15,018 nt of DNA from an uncultured Planctomycetaceae bacterium (GTDB lineage: Bacteria; Planctomycetota; Planctomycetia; Pirellulales; Pirellulaceae): assembly GCA_903927685.1 (NCBI GenBank), contig CAIYOB010000388.1, positions 1 to 15,018 of the forward strand, read 5' to 3'. Numbering within the stretch: position 1 is the first letter of the stretch; each line of letters begins with the position of its first letter. Below are positions 7,183 through 14,607 of this stretch, in pieces. Made by a program: the position numbers and the translations under genes. The notes under the pieces were generated by a model. The model was given only the letters and a program-made list of their open reading frames with translations. It made no database searches and had not been told where the DNA came from.

Positions 7183-7983
7183 ATGTCCGAGGACGAAGTC
7201 TTTGCTACGATCGTCAGTTGTGTCCTGGCCGGGACGTTTTGGCTCCGCTGGTACCGCCACTGCCAGGCGATCACGTGGTTGCGGTGCGGGCTCGCCGTGC
7301 GGCTGGCCGTGATCGCCACGCCCGTTGCCTGTGGCGCGTTGTTGTGGCTGGTGCTCCGGCGGCTGGCCTCGCACGACGTCCGCGAGGCGCCCCAGTACCT
7401 GTTCATGTATTTCGTCATGGGGGCCGCCTGGGTCGGACTGGGCGTGCGGCTGTTGGGACTGCTGGGGTTGAGCATGCGGGACGACGTGTTGGAGCGTCGC
7501 AACGCGGCGGCGGCCTGGGCTGTGGCTGGCGGATTGGCCGGGTTGACCCTGTGTTTTGCCGGCGGGAACATCGGCGACGGGCCCGGTTGGTGGGTCGTCG
7601 TCTACGCGGCGCTGTTGTCCACCGGCACGCTGCTGGTGTTGTGGGTCGTGCTGGACAGGCTGACGGCGGTCTCCGAGTCGGTGACGGTGGAACGCGACGT
7701 CGCCTCCGGGATGCGTGTGGGTGGACTGCTGGCGGCGGCGGGCTTGATCCTGGGCCGCGCCGTCGCGGGCGATTGGGTTTCGGTGCTGGCGACGAACGCC
7801 GATTTCCTGCAGGCGGCCTGGCCGGTGTTGGTGCTGTTGGTCCTGGCCGTGCCGTGCGAATGGCTGTGCCGGCCGACGGTCGAGCAGCCGCAGCCGCCGT
7901 GGTTCCTGTGCGGCCTGCCGCCCGTGGTCATCTACGTGGGCAGCGCGGTGGCTTGGCTGGTCCACTTGGGGCTGGAGCCATGA
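7183..7983 (+). CDS. Polytopic membrane protein resembling two DUF350 units
   Basis: A 266-residue protein with about seven or eight membrane segments, roughly at residues 4-20, 38-58, 70-93, 108-126, 135-158, 178-194, 210-227 and 240-262. Two segments share a pattern that I match to the DUF350 (YjfL-like) family: DDVLERRNAAAAWAVAGG near 100-117 and TVERDVASGMRVGG near 168-181, each an acidic residue and a polar turn running into an Ala/Gly-rich helix. DUF350 proteins are membrane proteins of unknown activity; in Escherichia coli yjfL is close to yjfC, which encodes a glutathionylspermidine-synthase-like protein. The next gene here encodes just such a ligase and overlaps by ATGA, which supports the assignment. 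AGGGG lies 7 nt before the chosen ATG; the longer frame starting at 7114 overlaps the preceding gene. The family call is moderate. Confidence 0.75.
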   Translation: MSEDEVFATIVSCVLAGTFWLRWYRHCQAITWLRCGLAVRLAVIATPVACGALLWLVLRRLASHDVREAPQYLFMYFVMGAAWVGLGVRLLGLLGLSMRDDVLERRNAAAAWAVAGGLAGLTLCFAGGNIGDGPGWWVVVYAALLSTGTLLVLWVVLDRLTAVSESVTVERDVASGMRVGGLLAAAGLILGRAVAGDWVSVLATNADFLQAAWPVLVLLVLAVPCEWLCRPTVEQPQPPWFLCGLPPVVIYVGSAVAWLVHLGLEP

Positions 7984-9203
7984 GCGAGGCGATGTGGATC
8001 GGCCCGGCGTTGGCTGCGGACGCGTATCAGGCGGTGCGGCGGGCCACGATTTTCCGCTGGGGCAAGTGGGACCCGCAGTTCGAGGACCTGTCGGTCCTGT
8101 GCGACTTTCCCCTTGTGCTCGGACGCGCCGAGTGGCAGCGCGTGGCCGCTTGGGCCGACCAGTTGGCGGCGGAGACCTTGGCGGCCGAGGAAGAACTGGT
8201 CCGCCGGCCGGACTTGCACCACGGCTTGGGCTTGCCCCGCGCGGTGCGGTGCGTCCTGGCGCGGGCGGCCGGGGCGCCGCCGTGTTCCGGCCCCCGCGTG
8301 ATGCGGTTCGACTTTCACCTGACCACCGAGGGCTGGCGGATCACCGAAGTCAACAGCGATGTGCCGGGCGGGTTCATCGAGGCGTCCGGGTTCGCGCGGG
8401 AAGTCGCCGACCGGTATCCGGCGCTGCAGGTGGCGGGAGATCCGGCGGCCGCCTACGCCGCGGCCTGGGCTCGGCGGCTGGCTCCCGGCTCCCTGGTGGC
8501 GCTCGTGCACGCCACGGCCTATACGGACGATCGGCAAGTGATGGTGTACCTGGGGCGATTGCTGGAGCAGCACGGGCTGCGCGCCTGCCTGGCCAGCCCG
8601 GCCGACTTGACCTGGCGTGACGACCGAGCGGCGGTTCGCGTCGCGGGAACTACCGACGAGGTTGCGGGCGTGCTCCGCTTCTTCCCGGCGGAGTGGCTGC
8701 CCAGCCTGCCCCGGCACTGCGGTTGGCAATACCTGTTTCACGGCAGCCGCATTCCGCTGAGCAACCCGGGGACAGCTCTGCTGACGCAGAGCAAGCGGTT
8801 TCCGTTGGTGTGGTCCCAGTTGCAGACGCCGCTGCCGACTTGGCGCAGCCTGCTGCCTGAGACCGTCGCCCCGGACCGGCGGCTGGCGGCGGTCCTGGAC
8901 GGCTGGGTGCTGAAGCCCGCCTTGGGCCGCGTCGGCGAGGATGTGGCGATCGCCGGCGTCACGGCGGAGAACGAGTGGCGGCAGATTCGCAGGTCCGTCC
9001 GCTGGCACCGCGGCGAGTGGGCCGCGCAACGCCGCTTTCAAGCCGTCGGCTTGGCCGGACCGCGGGGGCCGGTCTTTCCGCAAGTCGGCGTGTTCACGGT
9101 GGACGGCCGGACGGCCGGGATCTACGGACGGCTGGCCCGCCGACCGCTGATCGACTGCTGGTCCCAAGATGTGGCCGTTTTGGTGGGAGAGGCACATGAC
9201 TAA
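7980..9203 (+). CDS. Glutathionylspermidine-synthase-like ATP-grasp ligase
   Basis: A 407-residue soluble protein whose motifs match the ATP-grasp domain of glutathionylspermidine synthase and its YjfC-like relatives. RFDFHLTTEGWRITEVNSD at about 109-127 gives the acidic and asparagine residues near the metal site. Residues 264-280 (GTALLTQ, SKRFPLVW) match a conserved family stretch, KPALGRVGEDV at 312-322 is the nucleotide-binding loop with its lysine and glycines, and FPQVGVFTVDGRTAGIYGR follows near the C-terminus. Family members use ATP to make an acyl phosphate and form an amide bond with an amine. The N-terminal amidase domain of the E. coli Gss enzyme is absent. The start overlaps the DUF350-like gene (ATGA) and its end overlaps the next gene by 8 bp, so all three are likely translated together. 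Fold and reaction class are well supported; substrates are unknown. Confidence 0.88.
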   Translation: MSEAMWIGPALAADAYQAVRRATIFRWGKWDPQFEDLSVLCDFPLVLGRAEWQRVAAWADQLAAETLAAEEELVRRPDLHHGLGLPRAVRCVLARAAGAPPCSGPRVMRFDFHLTTEGWRITEVNSDVPGGFIEASGFAREVADRYPALQVAGDPAAAYAAAWARRLAPGSLVALVHATAYTDDRQVMVYLGRLLEQHGLRACLASPADLTWRDDRAAVRVAGTTDEVAGVLRFFPAEWLPSLPRHCGWQYLFHGSRIPLSNPGTALLTQSKRFPLVWSQLQTPLPTWRSLLPETVAPDRRLAAVLDGWVLKPALGRVGEDVAIAGVTAENEWRQIRRSVRWHRGEWAAQRRFQAVGLAGPRGPVFPQVGVFTVDGRTAGIYGRLARRPLIDCWSQDVAVLVGEAHD

Positions 9204-9954
9204 CGAAGAGTTGTTCGACATCTGGGCGCCGGCCGACGTCGCGTGGTCAGCGTGGGTCAAGCCCGTGCTGTTTGCCCAGCCGAACCCGGTGCGGCCGGAG
9301 CCGCCGTCGCCGGACGAGTGGCGCGACACGGACGTGACGTGGGCGCCGGAGCCGCACGAGCAGGCTGCGCTGGTCGTCGATCTGCCGGGAGGGATGGCGC
9401 TGCGGACGGGCCTGGCACTGGCGGCGCGCGGCTACCGGCCGGTACCCTTGTTCAACGCCTGTTCCAGTCCTTCGGCCGTCGTGTCCATGGAGCCGATTCT
9501 GGATCTGGTGGGGCGAGGTGGTCCGTATCTGGCGGGGCTTTTTCTGCCCGACGACGCACCGCCGGCATTCCTGCTGGACGCCGACCGGATGCGTGGGACC
9601 GCCACGCCGCGGCCCGGTTTGTTCGACAACCGCTGGCTGGTATTTCCGCAGGATTTTCCTTCGGCGAACTTCCTGCAGGCCCACGCGGTGAACTCGGTGC
9701 TGCTGGTCCAGTTGCATGCGGGCCAGCCGCAGAACGATCTGGCCCATGTGGCGTTGCGCTGGCAGTTGGCCGGCCTGCGGCTGCAGGTGGTCGCGCCGGG
9801 CTCGGGGGGCTCCGTGCCGCAACCCCTGCAGGTCCAGCGCCCGCGACTGTTCCGCTGGATGTGGCACCGCGCCTTGGCATCGCTGGGCCTGCGCCGCAAC
9901 AGTGCCGGCGGCTTCGGCGCCGTCGTGCCGCAGCCATCGTCGAGTTCCGGCTAG
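9196..9954 (+). CDS. Unrecognised soluble protein of the ATP-grasp operon
   Basis: A 252-residue protein with no membrane segment, signal peptide or family I can name. The middle part is strand/helix-like and well formed: ALVVDLPGGMALRTGLALA near residues 57-75 followed by ARGYRPVPLFNACSSPSAVV, a pattern that could hold a nucleotide- or phosphate-binding turn, then GLFDNRWLVFPQDFPS and FLQAHAVNSVLLVQL. The last 60 residues are basic and low in complexity, ending in a serine run. The ATG at 9196 follows GGAGAGG by a few bases and overlaps the ligase gene by 8 bp; a start at 9169 lies deeper inside that gene and is less likely. The overlap argues that it works with the ligase, for example by supplying or holding its substrate, which is inference. 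It ends at the edge of the large inverted repeat. Confidence 0.8.
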   Translation: MTNEELFDIWAPADVAWSAWVKPVLFAQPNPVRPEPPSPDEWRDTDVTWAPEPHEQAALVVDLPGGMALRTGLALAARGYRPVPLFNACSSPSAVVSMEPILDLVGRGGPYLAGLFLPDDAPPAFLLDADRMRGTATPRPGLFDNRWLVFPQDFPSANFLQAHAVNSVLLVQLHAGQPQNDLAHVALRWQLAGLRLQVVAPGSGGSVPQPLQVQRPRLFRWMWHRALASLGLRRNSAGGFGAVVPQPSSSSG

Positions 9955-10049
9955 TGCGTTGTCGATTACCCTTCGCGGCCAGTCACCGGCGTCTTTGAAG
10001 TTGCGCATTTTCGTCCCGGAATTCTGGCCGAAGGCCATATTCACCGTAG

Positions 10050-10068
10050 CCTGGGGCAACGCCCCAGG
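10050..10068. repeat. Hairpin, 8-bp GC stem (left copy)
   Basis: CCTGGGGC and GCCCCAGG flank the triloop AAC. The same hairpin occurs inverted at 10173-10191. No T-run follows on the plus strand, so an intrinsic terminator is not supported by itself. Confidence 0.8.
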
Positions 10069-10089
10069 AACACGAGCAATCACCCGTTG

Positions 10090-10151
10090 TTTGGCCGAAG
10101 GCCATATTCACCGCCCTGCTTCGGACGATGTGAATATGGCCTTCGGCCAAA
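10090..10151. repeat. Central perfect inverted repeat, 22-bp stem
   Basis: Arms 10090-10111 and 10130-10151 are exact complements around an 18-nt loop (10112-10129). Each arm contains the short palindrome GGCCGAAGGCC or its complement, so cruciform DNA or a long RNA stem could form. Confidence 0.9.
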
Positions 10152-10172
10152 AAGGCCCGACGACACCGTGGT

Positions 10173-10191
10173 CCTGGGGCGTTGCCCCAGG
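10173..10191. repeat. Hairpin, 8-bp GC stem (right copy)
   Basis: CCTGGGGC and GCCCCAGG flank the triloop GTT, mirroring the hairpin at 10050-10068. On the minus strand, some 20 nt past this hairpin, GGCC is followed by five T, which might help end the transcript of the long minus-strand gene. Confidence 0.8.
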
Positions 10192-10285
10192 CTACGGTGG
10201 GCGCAGGCCTTCGGCCAAGCACGGACGGACTGCCAAATGCGCAACTTCGAAGACCGGCGTGCGTGCTGTCTTCCCGCTCCGGCGG

Positions 10286-13200
10286 TCATTGCTCCGTCGG
10301 CCCCAGGCTTGTCAGCGTGCCGTCTTCGAGCGCCAGCAACAGCCGTCCACCGGCAGCGATCAGGCCGTCGAAGATCGGCGGCGATTCCAAATCCAGCTGG
10401 GCCAGCGGCGTGCCGTCGGCGGCCGCCAGCGCGGCCAGGCGGGCGCCGCGGCGGCCTTCGAACGCCGCGTACGGATCGGCGGGATCGAGTTCGTCCGGCG
10501 GGCCGGCGACGAACAGCGTCGGGCCAGCCTTGACCATCGCCCGAATGCGGATCGGCACGAATCGCGACCACAGCGGCAACTCGGCGCGCGTATAGCCGAT
10601 CATCTTGTCCAGTCCGAACGCCGGGCTGTCCAAGCCCGGATTGCCTTCGCGCGGGATGTGCGACTGCGGCAGCCAGGCGACCGGCTGTCGCGCCCCCGGT
10701 TCGCCGACAATCTGCGGCTCGTTGTCGTTCCGGTCCGCGTACAGCAGGTAACCTTCCTTGCCCGGGAAGAACATCAGGCTGTGCACGTTGCGGCGATAGA
10801 ACGGCTGGACGGCATACGTCCGCTCCGCATCGACGACCAGCAACTGGCCGGTCTTCGGCGACTGATTCGCCAGCTGGAAGCCCGGCCAGCGCTGGGCGTA
10901 CATCCAAAAGGTGCGGTTATACCAGGAGTCGTCCAGCAAGCCGGCGGTCGAGAACACGTGCCGGCCGACGTCCTGCTCGCCCTTGCTGGACAGCACCGGC
11001 ACCGAGACCTCGCGCAAGTCCGGCGTCAGCTTCTTCTGCCGCATGTAGAGATGGTCTTGCTCGCTGACCAGGACATCGGAATTGGCGCCGGGCACGAAGA
11101 AGGCCACGTCGCGAGCCGTCTCGATGTCCCGCACCGGACCTTCCAGCACGGCTTGATGCAGAACCTTGCCCGTGGGCGGATCGAGTGCGTACAGGCGAAT
11201 GCCGCCGTCCAGGTAGGTCGAGCGGCCGGCGGTGACGTACGCGACGCCATCGCGAACCAGCACGCTGCCATGCACCGGCCAAGCCGATTCCAACTGGTCG
11301 AAACAGCCGATGCGGCACTCTTGCGGTGCGGCCAGGAATCGCCAGACCAGTTCGCCGTCGCTGGCCCGCAGGCAGTAGACGTGGCCGTCGGCCGAGCCGA
11401 ACAGGGCCAGCCCCCCGTGGATCGTCGGCGGCGAATCGATCCGCCCGCCGGCCGTGAATCTCCAGGCCTCCACACCCGACTTGGCCTCCAGGGCGACGAC
11501 CGTGTGAGCGTCCGCCAGAGCCACGTACACTCGACCGCCTGCCGCGACGGGGGCTGTCAGCCGACCGCCCAGCTTGACTTGCCATTGGGTGGCCACGGGC
11601 GAGCGGACCTCGCAGGCCGTGGTTCCGTGGCGCGAGGGATCGTGCCGAAAGGTCGGCCAGTCGTCGGGATTCGGCGCGGGAGCCTGTCCCGGCTCGCTCG
11701 ATTCCCACGCCGGTCCACGTTCCAATCGTCGGGCGTCGGGCACCAGCTGCTGGCGCGCCGGCGACTGGGCCGCGACCGCGGTGAAGCCCAACAGCTTGGC
11801 CCCCGGCTGGCAGAAGCACTGGTCGGCCGGCACGTACAGCAGCCCGTTGCAGGGCATCACTCCCAACTTGCACGCGCCGCGCAGCCAGTTGTTCTGGCCG
11901 TGGTCATCGCCGACCAGGTCCATGAACTCGGCGCCTTCCATGCCGCTGATCAGGTACCGCTCGGTCGCCTTGTTGCGATAGCAGCGGTGATGGTGTTCGG
12001 GACTGCGCAGGTCCTGTACGACGATTCGCTTCCGCAACTCGCCCGTGCGCAGGTCGAACCCGACGGCCAGCGCGTCGGCGCTCTTGCCAACCGGCTGCTC
12101 GTTCTCGTCGACGCACAGCATGCCGCGCCAGACCACGCCGTTGGCCACGAACAGGTCCTCGCTTTCGCCGCTCGTCGAAGCGGGGACCTCCTGCCGCCAC
12201 AGGGACTGGCCCGAACCGCCGTCGCGGGCCTCCAGGGTATTCTGGGAGTATTGGAGCACCACGCCGTCGTGGCCGATCAGCGTGCGGGTCTTGCCTGGCA
12301 ACCCGTCCACCGACCACTGCCGTCGTCCGTCGGCCAAGCTCAGGGCGGTGAGCGTCGCTCCCGCCTGGTACACCACCCGGCCGCTGTCGATCAGCAGTTG
12401 CAGGGGGCTGATCGCCTTCGTTTCCTGGGACCACAGCACGGCGCCGCCGTTGCCTTGGACGGCAACCAGCCGCGAACTCTTGTCGTCGGGCTTGCCGCGG
12501 CGTTTGGCCGGAGCCGACGCCGGATCACTGCAATGGACCACCACGATGCCGTCACTGGCCAGAATCTCCTTGGCCGGCGACGCGTCCTCGACCACGGCCA
12601 GCATCTCGCCGTCGGCCGCGTTCAGGATGGCCAGGGGAGCCGCGAAGCCCAGCGTCGCGTACAGCCGCTCGCCGTCCGCCACCAGCCGCCGCTGGTTCTC
12701 GGCGGGGACCACGGTCCGGCCGGAGCGAATCTCCGTCCAGTCTTGGTTCTCGAACTTGTCGCGGGCCCATTCCGGCCAGCCCCACGGCGCGACGGTTCGC
12801 TTCCACAACAGCCGGCCGTTGAAGGCGTCGCGGCAGACCAGCGACCAGCGTTCCGGCAGTCGCTGGTCGGTGATTCCGATCAGCCCTTCGTCTAGGAAAT
12901 AGAAGATACGGCTGCCCGAGGCGACCAGGCCCTCGATCCCCGAAGGCGTTTCGTGGCTCCGCAGCCACAGCGGCGGGGCGACCCACTGCAAGCACCGCGG
13001 CGGACCGACCTGCGTATCGGCAGCCACGGCGTTGTTGCCCGCGTCGTGCAGGAAGTGCGTCCACTGGTCGATCGTATCCGGACGCGGTTTGACGACGACG
13101 TCAGCAGCCTGCGGTTCCCGGTCCGCGGCCACCTGGATCAGCTTGCCGCCGGGACAGAGCACGCGCAACAGTTCCGCCTTGGCGACGGCCGTCGAGCCGC

Positions 13201-13570
13201 TGACCACGATCAGATTGACCAGATTGTCGGCATAGGGCAACGTTGGGCCGTTCCAGGTCTCGACCGAAACCGGGCCATACAGGCCCCGCTCGGCGAGGTG
13301 CTCGCGGGCCCGGGCGACCAAGGCCGGATCGGATTCCAGTCCGTGAATCGTATAACGCTCGTCGGCCCGCAGGGCGGCGGTCAGGCGGCCGTCGCCGCAG
13401 CCCAGGTGCACCACGATACCGCCATGCACGCCGCCAAACGCCAGGATCTTGCCTGCGGCCAGTGACGTTGCCGGCGGCTCGCCCGCATCGAGCGCCGTCC
13501 GTTCGAGGACGAGTGAGGCCAGTAGGAAGGCGATCAGCCGAAGTGAATCGGTCCAGCAGCAGATGAACAT
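10286..13570 (-). CDS. Exported fusion of SAM-methyltransferase-like domain and PQQ-like beta-propeller
   Basis: A 1094-residue protein. Residues 1-30 look like a signal peptide (RLIAFLLASLVL core), though weakly basic. Residues about 40-150 form a class I methyltransferase fold: VVHLGCGDGRL at 53-63 is the SAM-binding motif I, HGLESD at 76-81 ends strand 2 in an acidic residue, and LRVLCPGGKLIQV at 135-147 is the usual later motif. From about 165 to the end come repeated PQQ-like/BamB-like propeller blades, with landmarks WTHFLHDAGNNAVAADTQVG, HHHRCYRNKATERYLISG, GVMPCNGLLYVP and DDWPTFRHDPSRHGTT. Similar very large proteins are common in planctomycetes, with no known biochemical role. The ATG at 13570 is chosen because AGGAG lies 10 nt upstream and it opens the signal-like segment; the frame itself runs up to 13681. 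The domain call is good; activity is unproven. Confidence 0.88.
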   Translation of the reverse strand: MFICCWTDSLRLIAFLLASLVLERTALDAGEPPATSLAAGKILAFGGVHGGIVVHLGCGDGRLTAALRADERYTIHGLESDPALVARAREHLAERGLYGPVSVETWNGPTLPYADNLVNLIVVSGSTAVAKAELLRVLCPGGKLIQVAADREPQAADVVVKPRPDTIDQWTHFLHDAGNNAVAADTQVGPPRCLQWVAPPLWLRSHETPSGIEGLVASGSRIFYFLDEGLIGITDQRLPERWSLVCRDAFNGRLLWKRTVAPWGWPEWARDKFENQDWTEIRSGRTVVPAENQRRLVADGERLYATLGFAAPLAILNAADGEMLAVVEDASPAKEILASDGIVVVHCSDPASAPAKRRGKPDDKSSRLVAVQGNGGAVLWSQETKAISPLQLLIDSGRVVYQAGATLTALSLADGRRQWSVDGLPGKTRTLIGHDGVVLQYSQNTLEARDGGSGQSLWRQEVPASTSGESEDLFVANGVVWRGMLCVDENEQPVGKSADALAVGFDLRTGELRKRIVVQDLRSPEHHHRCYRNKATERYLISGMEGAEFMDLVGDDHGQNNWLRGACKLGVMPCNGLLYVPADQCFCQPGAKLLGFTAVAAQSPARQQLVPDARRLERGPAWESSEPGQAPAPNPDDWPTFRHDPSRHGTTACEVRSPVATQWQVKLGGRLTAPVAAGGRVYVALADAHTVVALEAKSGVEAWRFTAGGRIDSPPTIHGGLALFGSADGHVYCLRASDGELVWRFLAAPQECRIGCFDQLESAWPVHGSVLVRDGVAYVTAGRSTYLDGGIRLYALDPPTGKVLHQAVLEGPVRDIETARDVAFFVPGANSDVLVSEQDHLYMRQKKLTPDLREVSVPVLSSKGEQDVGRHVFSTAGLLDDSWYNRTFWMYAQRWPGFQLANQSPKTGQLLVVDAERTYAVQPFYRRNVHSLMFFPGKEGYLLYADRNDNEPQIVGEPGARQPVAWLPQSHIPREGNPGLDSPAFGLDKMIGYTRAELPLWSRFVPIRIRAMVKAGPTLFVAGPPDELDPADPYAAFEGRRGARLAALAAADGTPLAQLDLESPPIFDGLIAAGGRLLLALEDGTLTSLGPTEQ

Positions 13571-13580
13571 GGGGACGGGA

Positions 13581-13585
13581 CTCCT
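13581..13585 (-). promoter_or_regulatory. Ribosome binding site for the propeller fusion
   Basis: AGGAG on the minus strand, 10 nt before the ATG at 13570. It favours this start over the in-frame ATG at 13681, which lies inside the HNH gene. Confidence 0.6.
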
Positions 13586-13634
13586 GTTGGGCGGGGATAT
13601 GGAAGCACCGGGACATTCTCCCGGGGGCACGCCG

Positions 13635-14060
13635 TCAACTACTGTCAGCAGACTCATCGAGCACGGGATGCGCACCAACAAGGTAAAGTGCCTGCCGGAG
13701 GTTGACCAGCTCGTCTCGGTTGAGCCGCAGGCAGGCTACCGTTGCGCGTCCGGTGGGTGTCAGGCCGACAATCCGCTCGTAGCGATCATCCCAAGCAAAA
13801 TGATCTGGCCAACGTTGCCTGCGAGGATGGAAGAGGGGAACAAACTCCTGAGTGACGGGATCTACGCCGGTCGTTCGGCAGTACTTGTGGTTGTTGCATC
13901 CTTGACAGGAAAAGGCCAAGTTTTCCAGCGTGGTCTCACCACCGGCACTTCGGGGCTCGATGTGCTCCAACGCAAACGACTGCGTGGCAAATCTCGCCTG
14001 ACTTTGGCAGTATTCGCATCGATCGTGGGCACGTTGTCGGACCTGTTCGCGTAGCGTCAT
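13635..14060 (-). CDS. HNH endonuclease family protein
   Basis: A 141-residue protein with a complete HNH core: CEYC at 15-18 and CQGCNNHK at 52-59 supply the two zinc-binding cysteine pairs, EHIEPRSAGG at 32-41 contains the general-base histidine, and ENLAF at 46-50 the following asparagine. HNH domains cut DNA with one metal ion. The tail, VDPVTQEFVPLFHPRRQRW then DHFAWDD and VGLTPTGRATV, is shared by a family of standalone HNH proteins I recognise from cyanobacteria and planctomycetes. The ATG at 14060 is only 10 bp after the upstream small gene; GGGGAG lies about 13 nt before it, farther than ideal, so translation may be coupled to that gene. No methyltransferase is adjacent, so it is not an ordinary restriction system. 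The target is unknown. Confidence 0.9.
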   Translation of the reverse strand: MTLREQVRQRAHDRCEYCQSQARFATQSFALEHIEPRSAGGETTLENLAFSCQGCNNHKYCRTTGVDPVTQEFVPLFHPRRQRWPDHFAWDDRYERIVGLTPTGRATVACLRLNRDELVNLRQALYLVGAHPVLDESADSS

Positions 14061-14070
14061 CGACCGCGGT

Positions 14071-14475
14071 TTACTCCCCGGCGCTTAGGCTTTCGCACTG
14101 CATCTGCCGCATCAATTGATCGAGCGTCAGGCGCCGCAAGTGCGCGAGATCCGTGAGTGCTCGCACCCGGCGAACATCCAGCGATTCGGACTCTCGCGTG
14201 AGTTCGAGGAGTTCCTCGTATTCGAGCGGTGTCAGCTTTTCATTGTCCCGTTTCGCCAGCAACTCGTCATAGCGTGCCTGCCGACGGTCCGGCAGGCGAA
14301 GCTGGCATTCGAGCAACAGTTCCCCTTCCTCTTTGGAGACACTGAGCGAGGCCCTCTTGGCGCGAATCTCGAGCACCGCGGACGTAAGTCGTTCGAAGTC
14401 CGATTCGCTCAATTGCTGGGCAGACCGCACCAGGGTATCGACAGAAATGTCAGGCTGAAAAGTTGCTGTCGTCAT
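14071..14475 (-). CDS. Small helical partner of the HNH gene, function unknown
   Basis: A 134-residue acidic and basic, mainly helical protein without a hydrophobic segment. It starts MTTATFQPDISVDTLVRSA, then helices such as LSESDFERLTSAVLEIRAKR, a middle part with LPDRRQARYDELLAKRD, LTPLEYEELLELTRESESLD, and a final stretch AHLRRLTLDQLMRQM. I recall close relatives directly upstream of HNH genes in cyanobacteria and other bacteria, also with the LTPLEYEELL-type motif, annotated only as hypothetical. GAGG lies 6 nt before the chosen ATG at 14475; an in-frame ATG at 14508 is an alternative. The 10-bp gap to the HNH gene indicates one transcript. It could be an antitoxin-like or targeting subunit for the nuclease, but nothing in the sequence proves that. 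Confidence 0.8.
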   Translation of the reverse strand: MTTATFQPDISVDTLVRSAQQLSESDFERLTSAVLEIRAKRASLSVSKEEGELLLECQLRLPDRRQARYDELLAKRDNEKLTPLEYEELLELTRESESLDVRRVRALTDLAHLRRLTLDQLMRQMQCESLSAGE

Positions 14476-14544
14476 GCCATGCCTCGTGACCAGCTTTTCG
14501 TTCCGCACGTTCGCGAAGACCCTTTGGCCGCGTTCGTCCGTCCA

Positions 14545-14550
14545 ATTATA
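14545..14550 (-). promoter_or_regulatory. Extended -10 promoter of the HNH cassette
   Basis: On the minus strand TGGTATAAT contains a perfect TATAAT preceded by TG at the extended -10 position. The -35 region is poor, as is common with extended -10 promoters. It lies 70 bp before the ATG at 14475, giving a leader of roughly 60 nt, in the 132-bp gap after the DUF4058 gene. Confidence 0.55.
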
Positions 14551-14607
14551 CCAGACCCCGTGGGAAAACCAGCCGTCGGAAGCGACTGTCCCGTGAACTC
14601 CCTCGGT

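Larger units (their letters stand above)
9991..10254. repeat. Nested inverted-repeat block filling a convergent intergenic region
   Basis: The 331 bp between the convergent genes (9955-10285) hold no gene but a symmetric block. Outer arms 9991-10010 and 10235-10254 match in 19 of 20 bases. Inside, a 28-nt sequence beginning CACCGTAGCC at 10042-10069 recurs perfectly inverted at 10172-10199. The 11-mer GGCCGAAGGCC or its complement occurs four times, at 10026-10036, 10093-10103, 10138-10148 and 10206-10216. At the centre a 22-bp perfect stem flanks an 18-nt loop. There is no transposase. It could be a miniature inverted-repeat element, a REP/BIME-like element, or a structured 3' region that ends transcription from both sides. 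Confidence 0.85.

Noticed and set aside
6432..7965. Long minus-strand frames opposite the membrane-protein genes
   Set aside because: The proteins are Pro/Arg/Ser/His-rich shadows; the plus strand has membrane segments, ribosome sites and ATGA overlaps.
10025..10218. Possible CRISPR array from the repeated GGCCGAAGGCC segments
   Set aside because: The copies are in opposite orientations, unevenly spaced and nested in larger inverted repeats, with no regular spacers and no cas gene.
9716..12895. A 1059-codon plus-strand open frame opposite the methyltransferase/propeller gene
   Set aside because: It overlaps a convincing domain-bearing gene on the other strand, has arginine/glutamine/alanine-rich low-complexity composition, begins inside another gene and crosses the inverted repeat. 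Long antisense frames are expected in DNA this rich in GC.
13449..14054. A plus-strand frame of 201 codons opposite the HNH gene
   Set aside because: The minus strand shows both zinc cysteine pairs and the EHIEP motif in a complete HNH domain; the plus frame has nothing comparable.
13635..14475. Classical type II restriction-modification system around the HNH gene
   Set aside because: No DNA methyltransferase is adjacent; the methyltransferase-like domain at the start of the propeller fusion lacks a DNA-methylase catalytic motif and appears exported.
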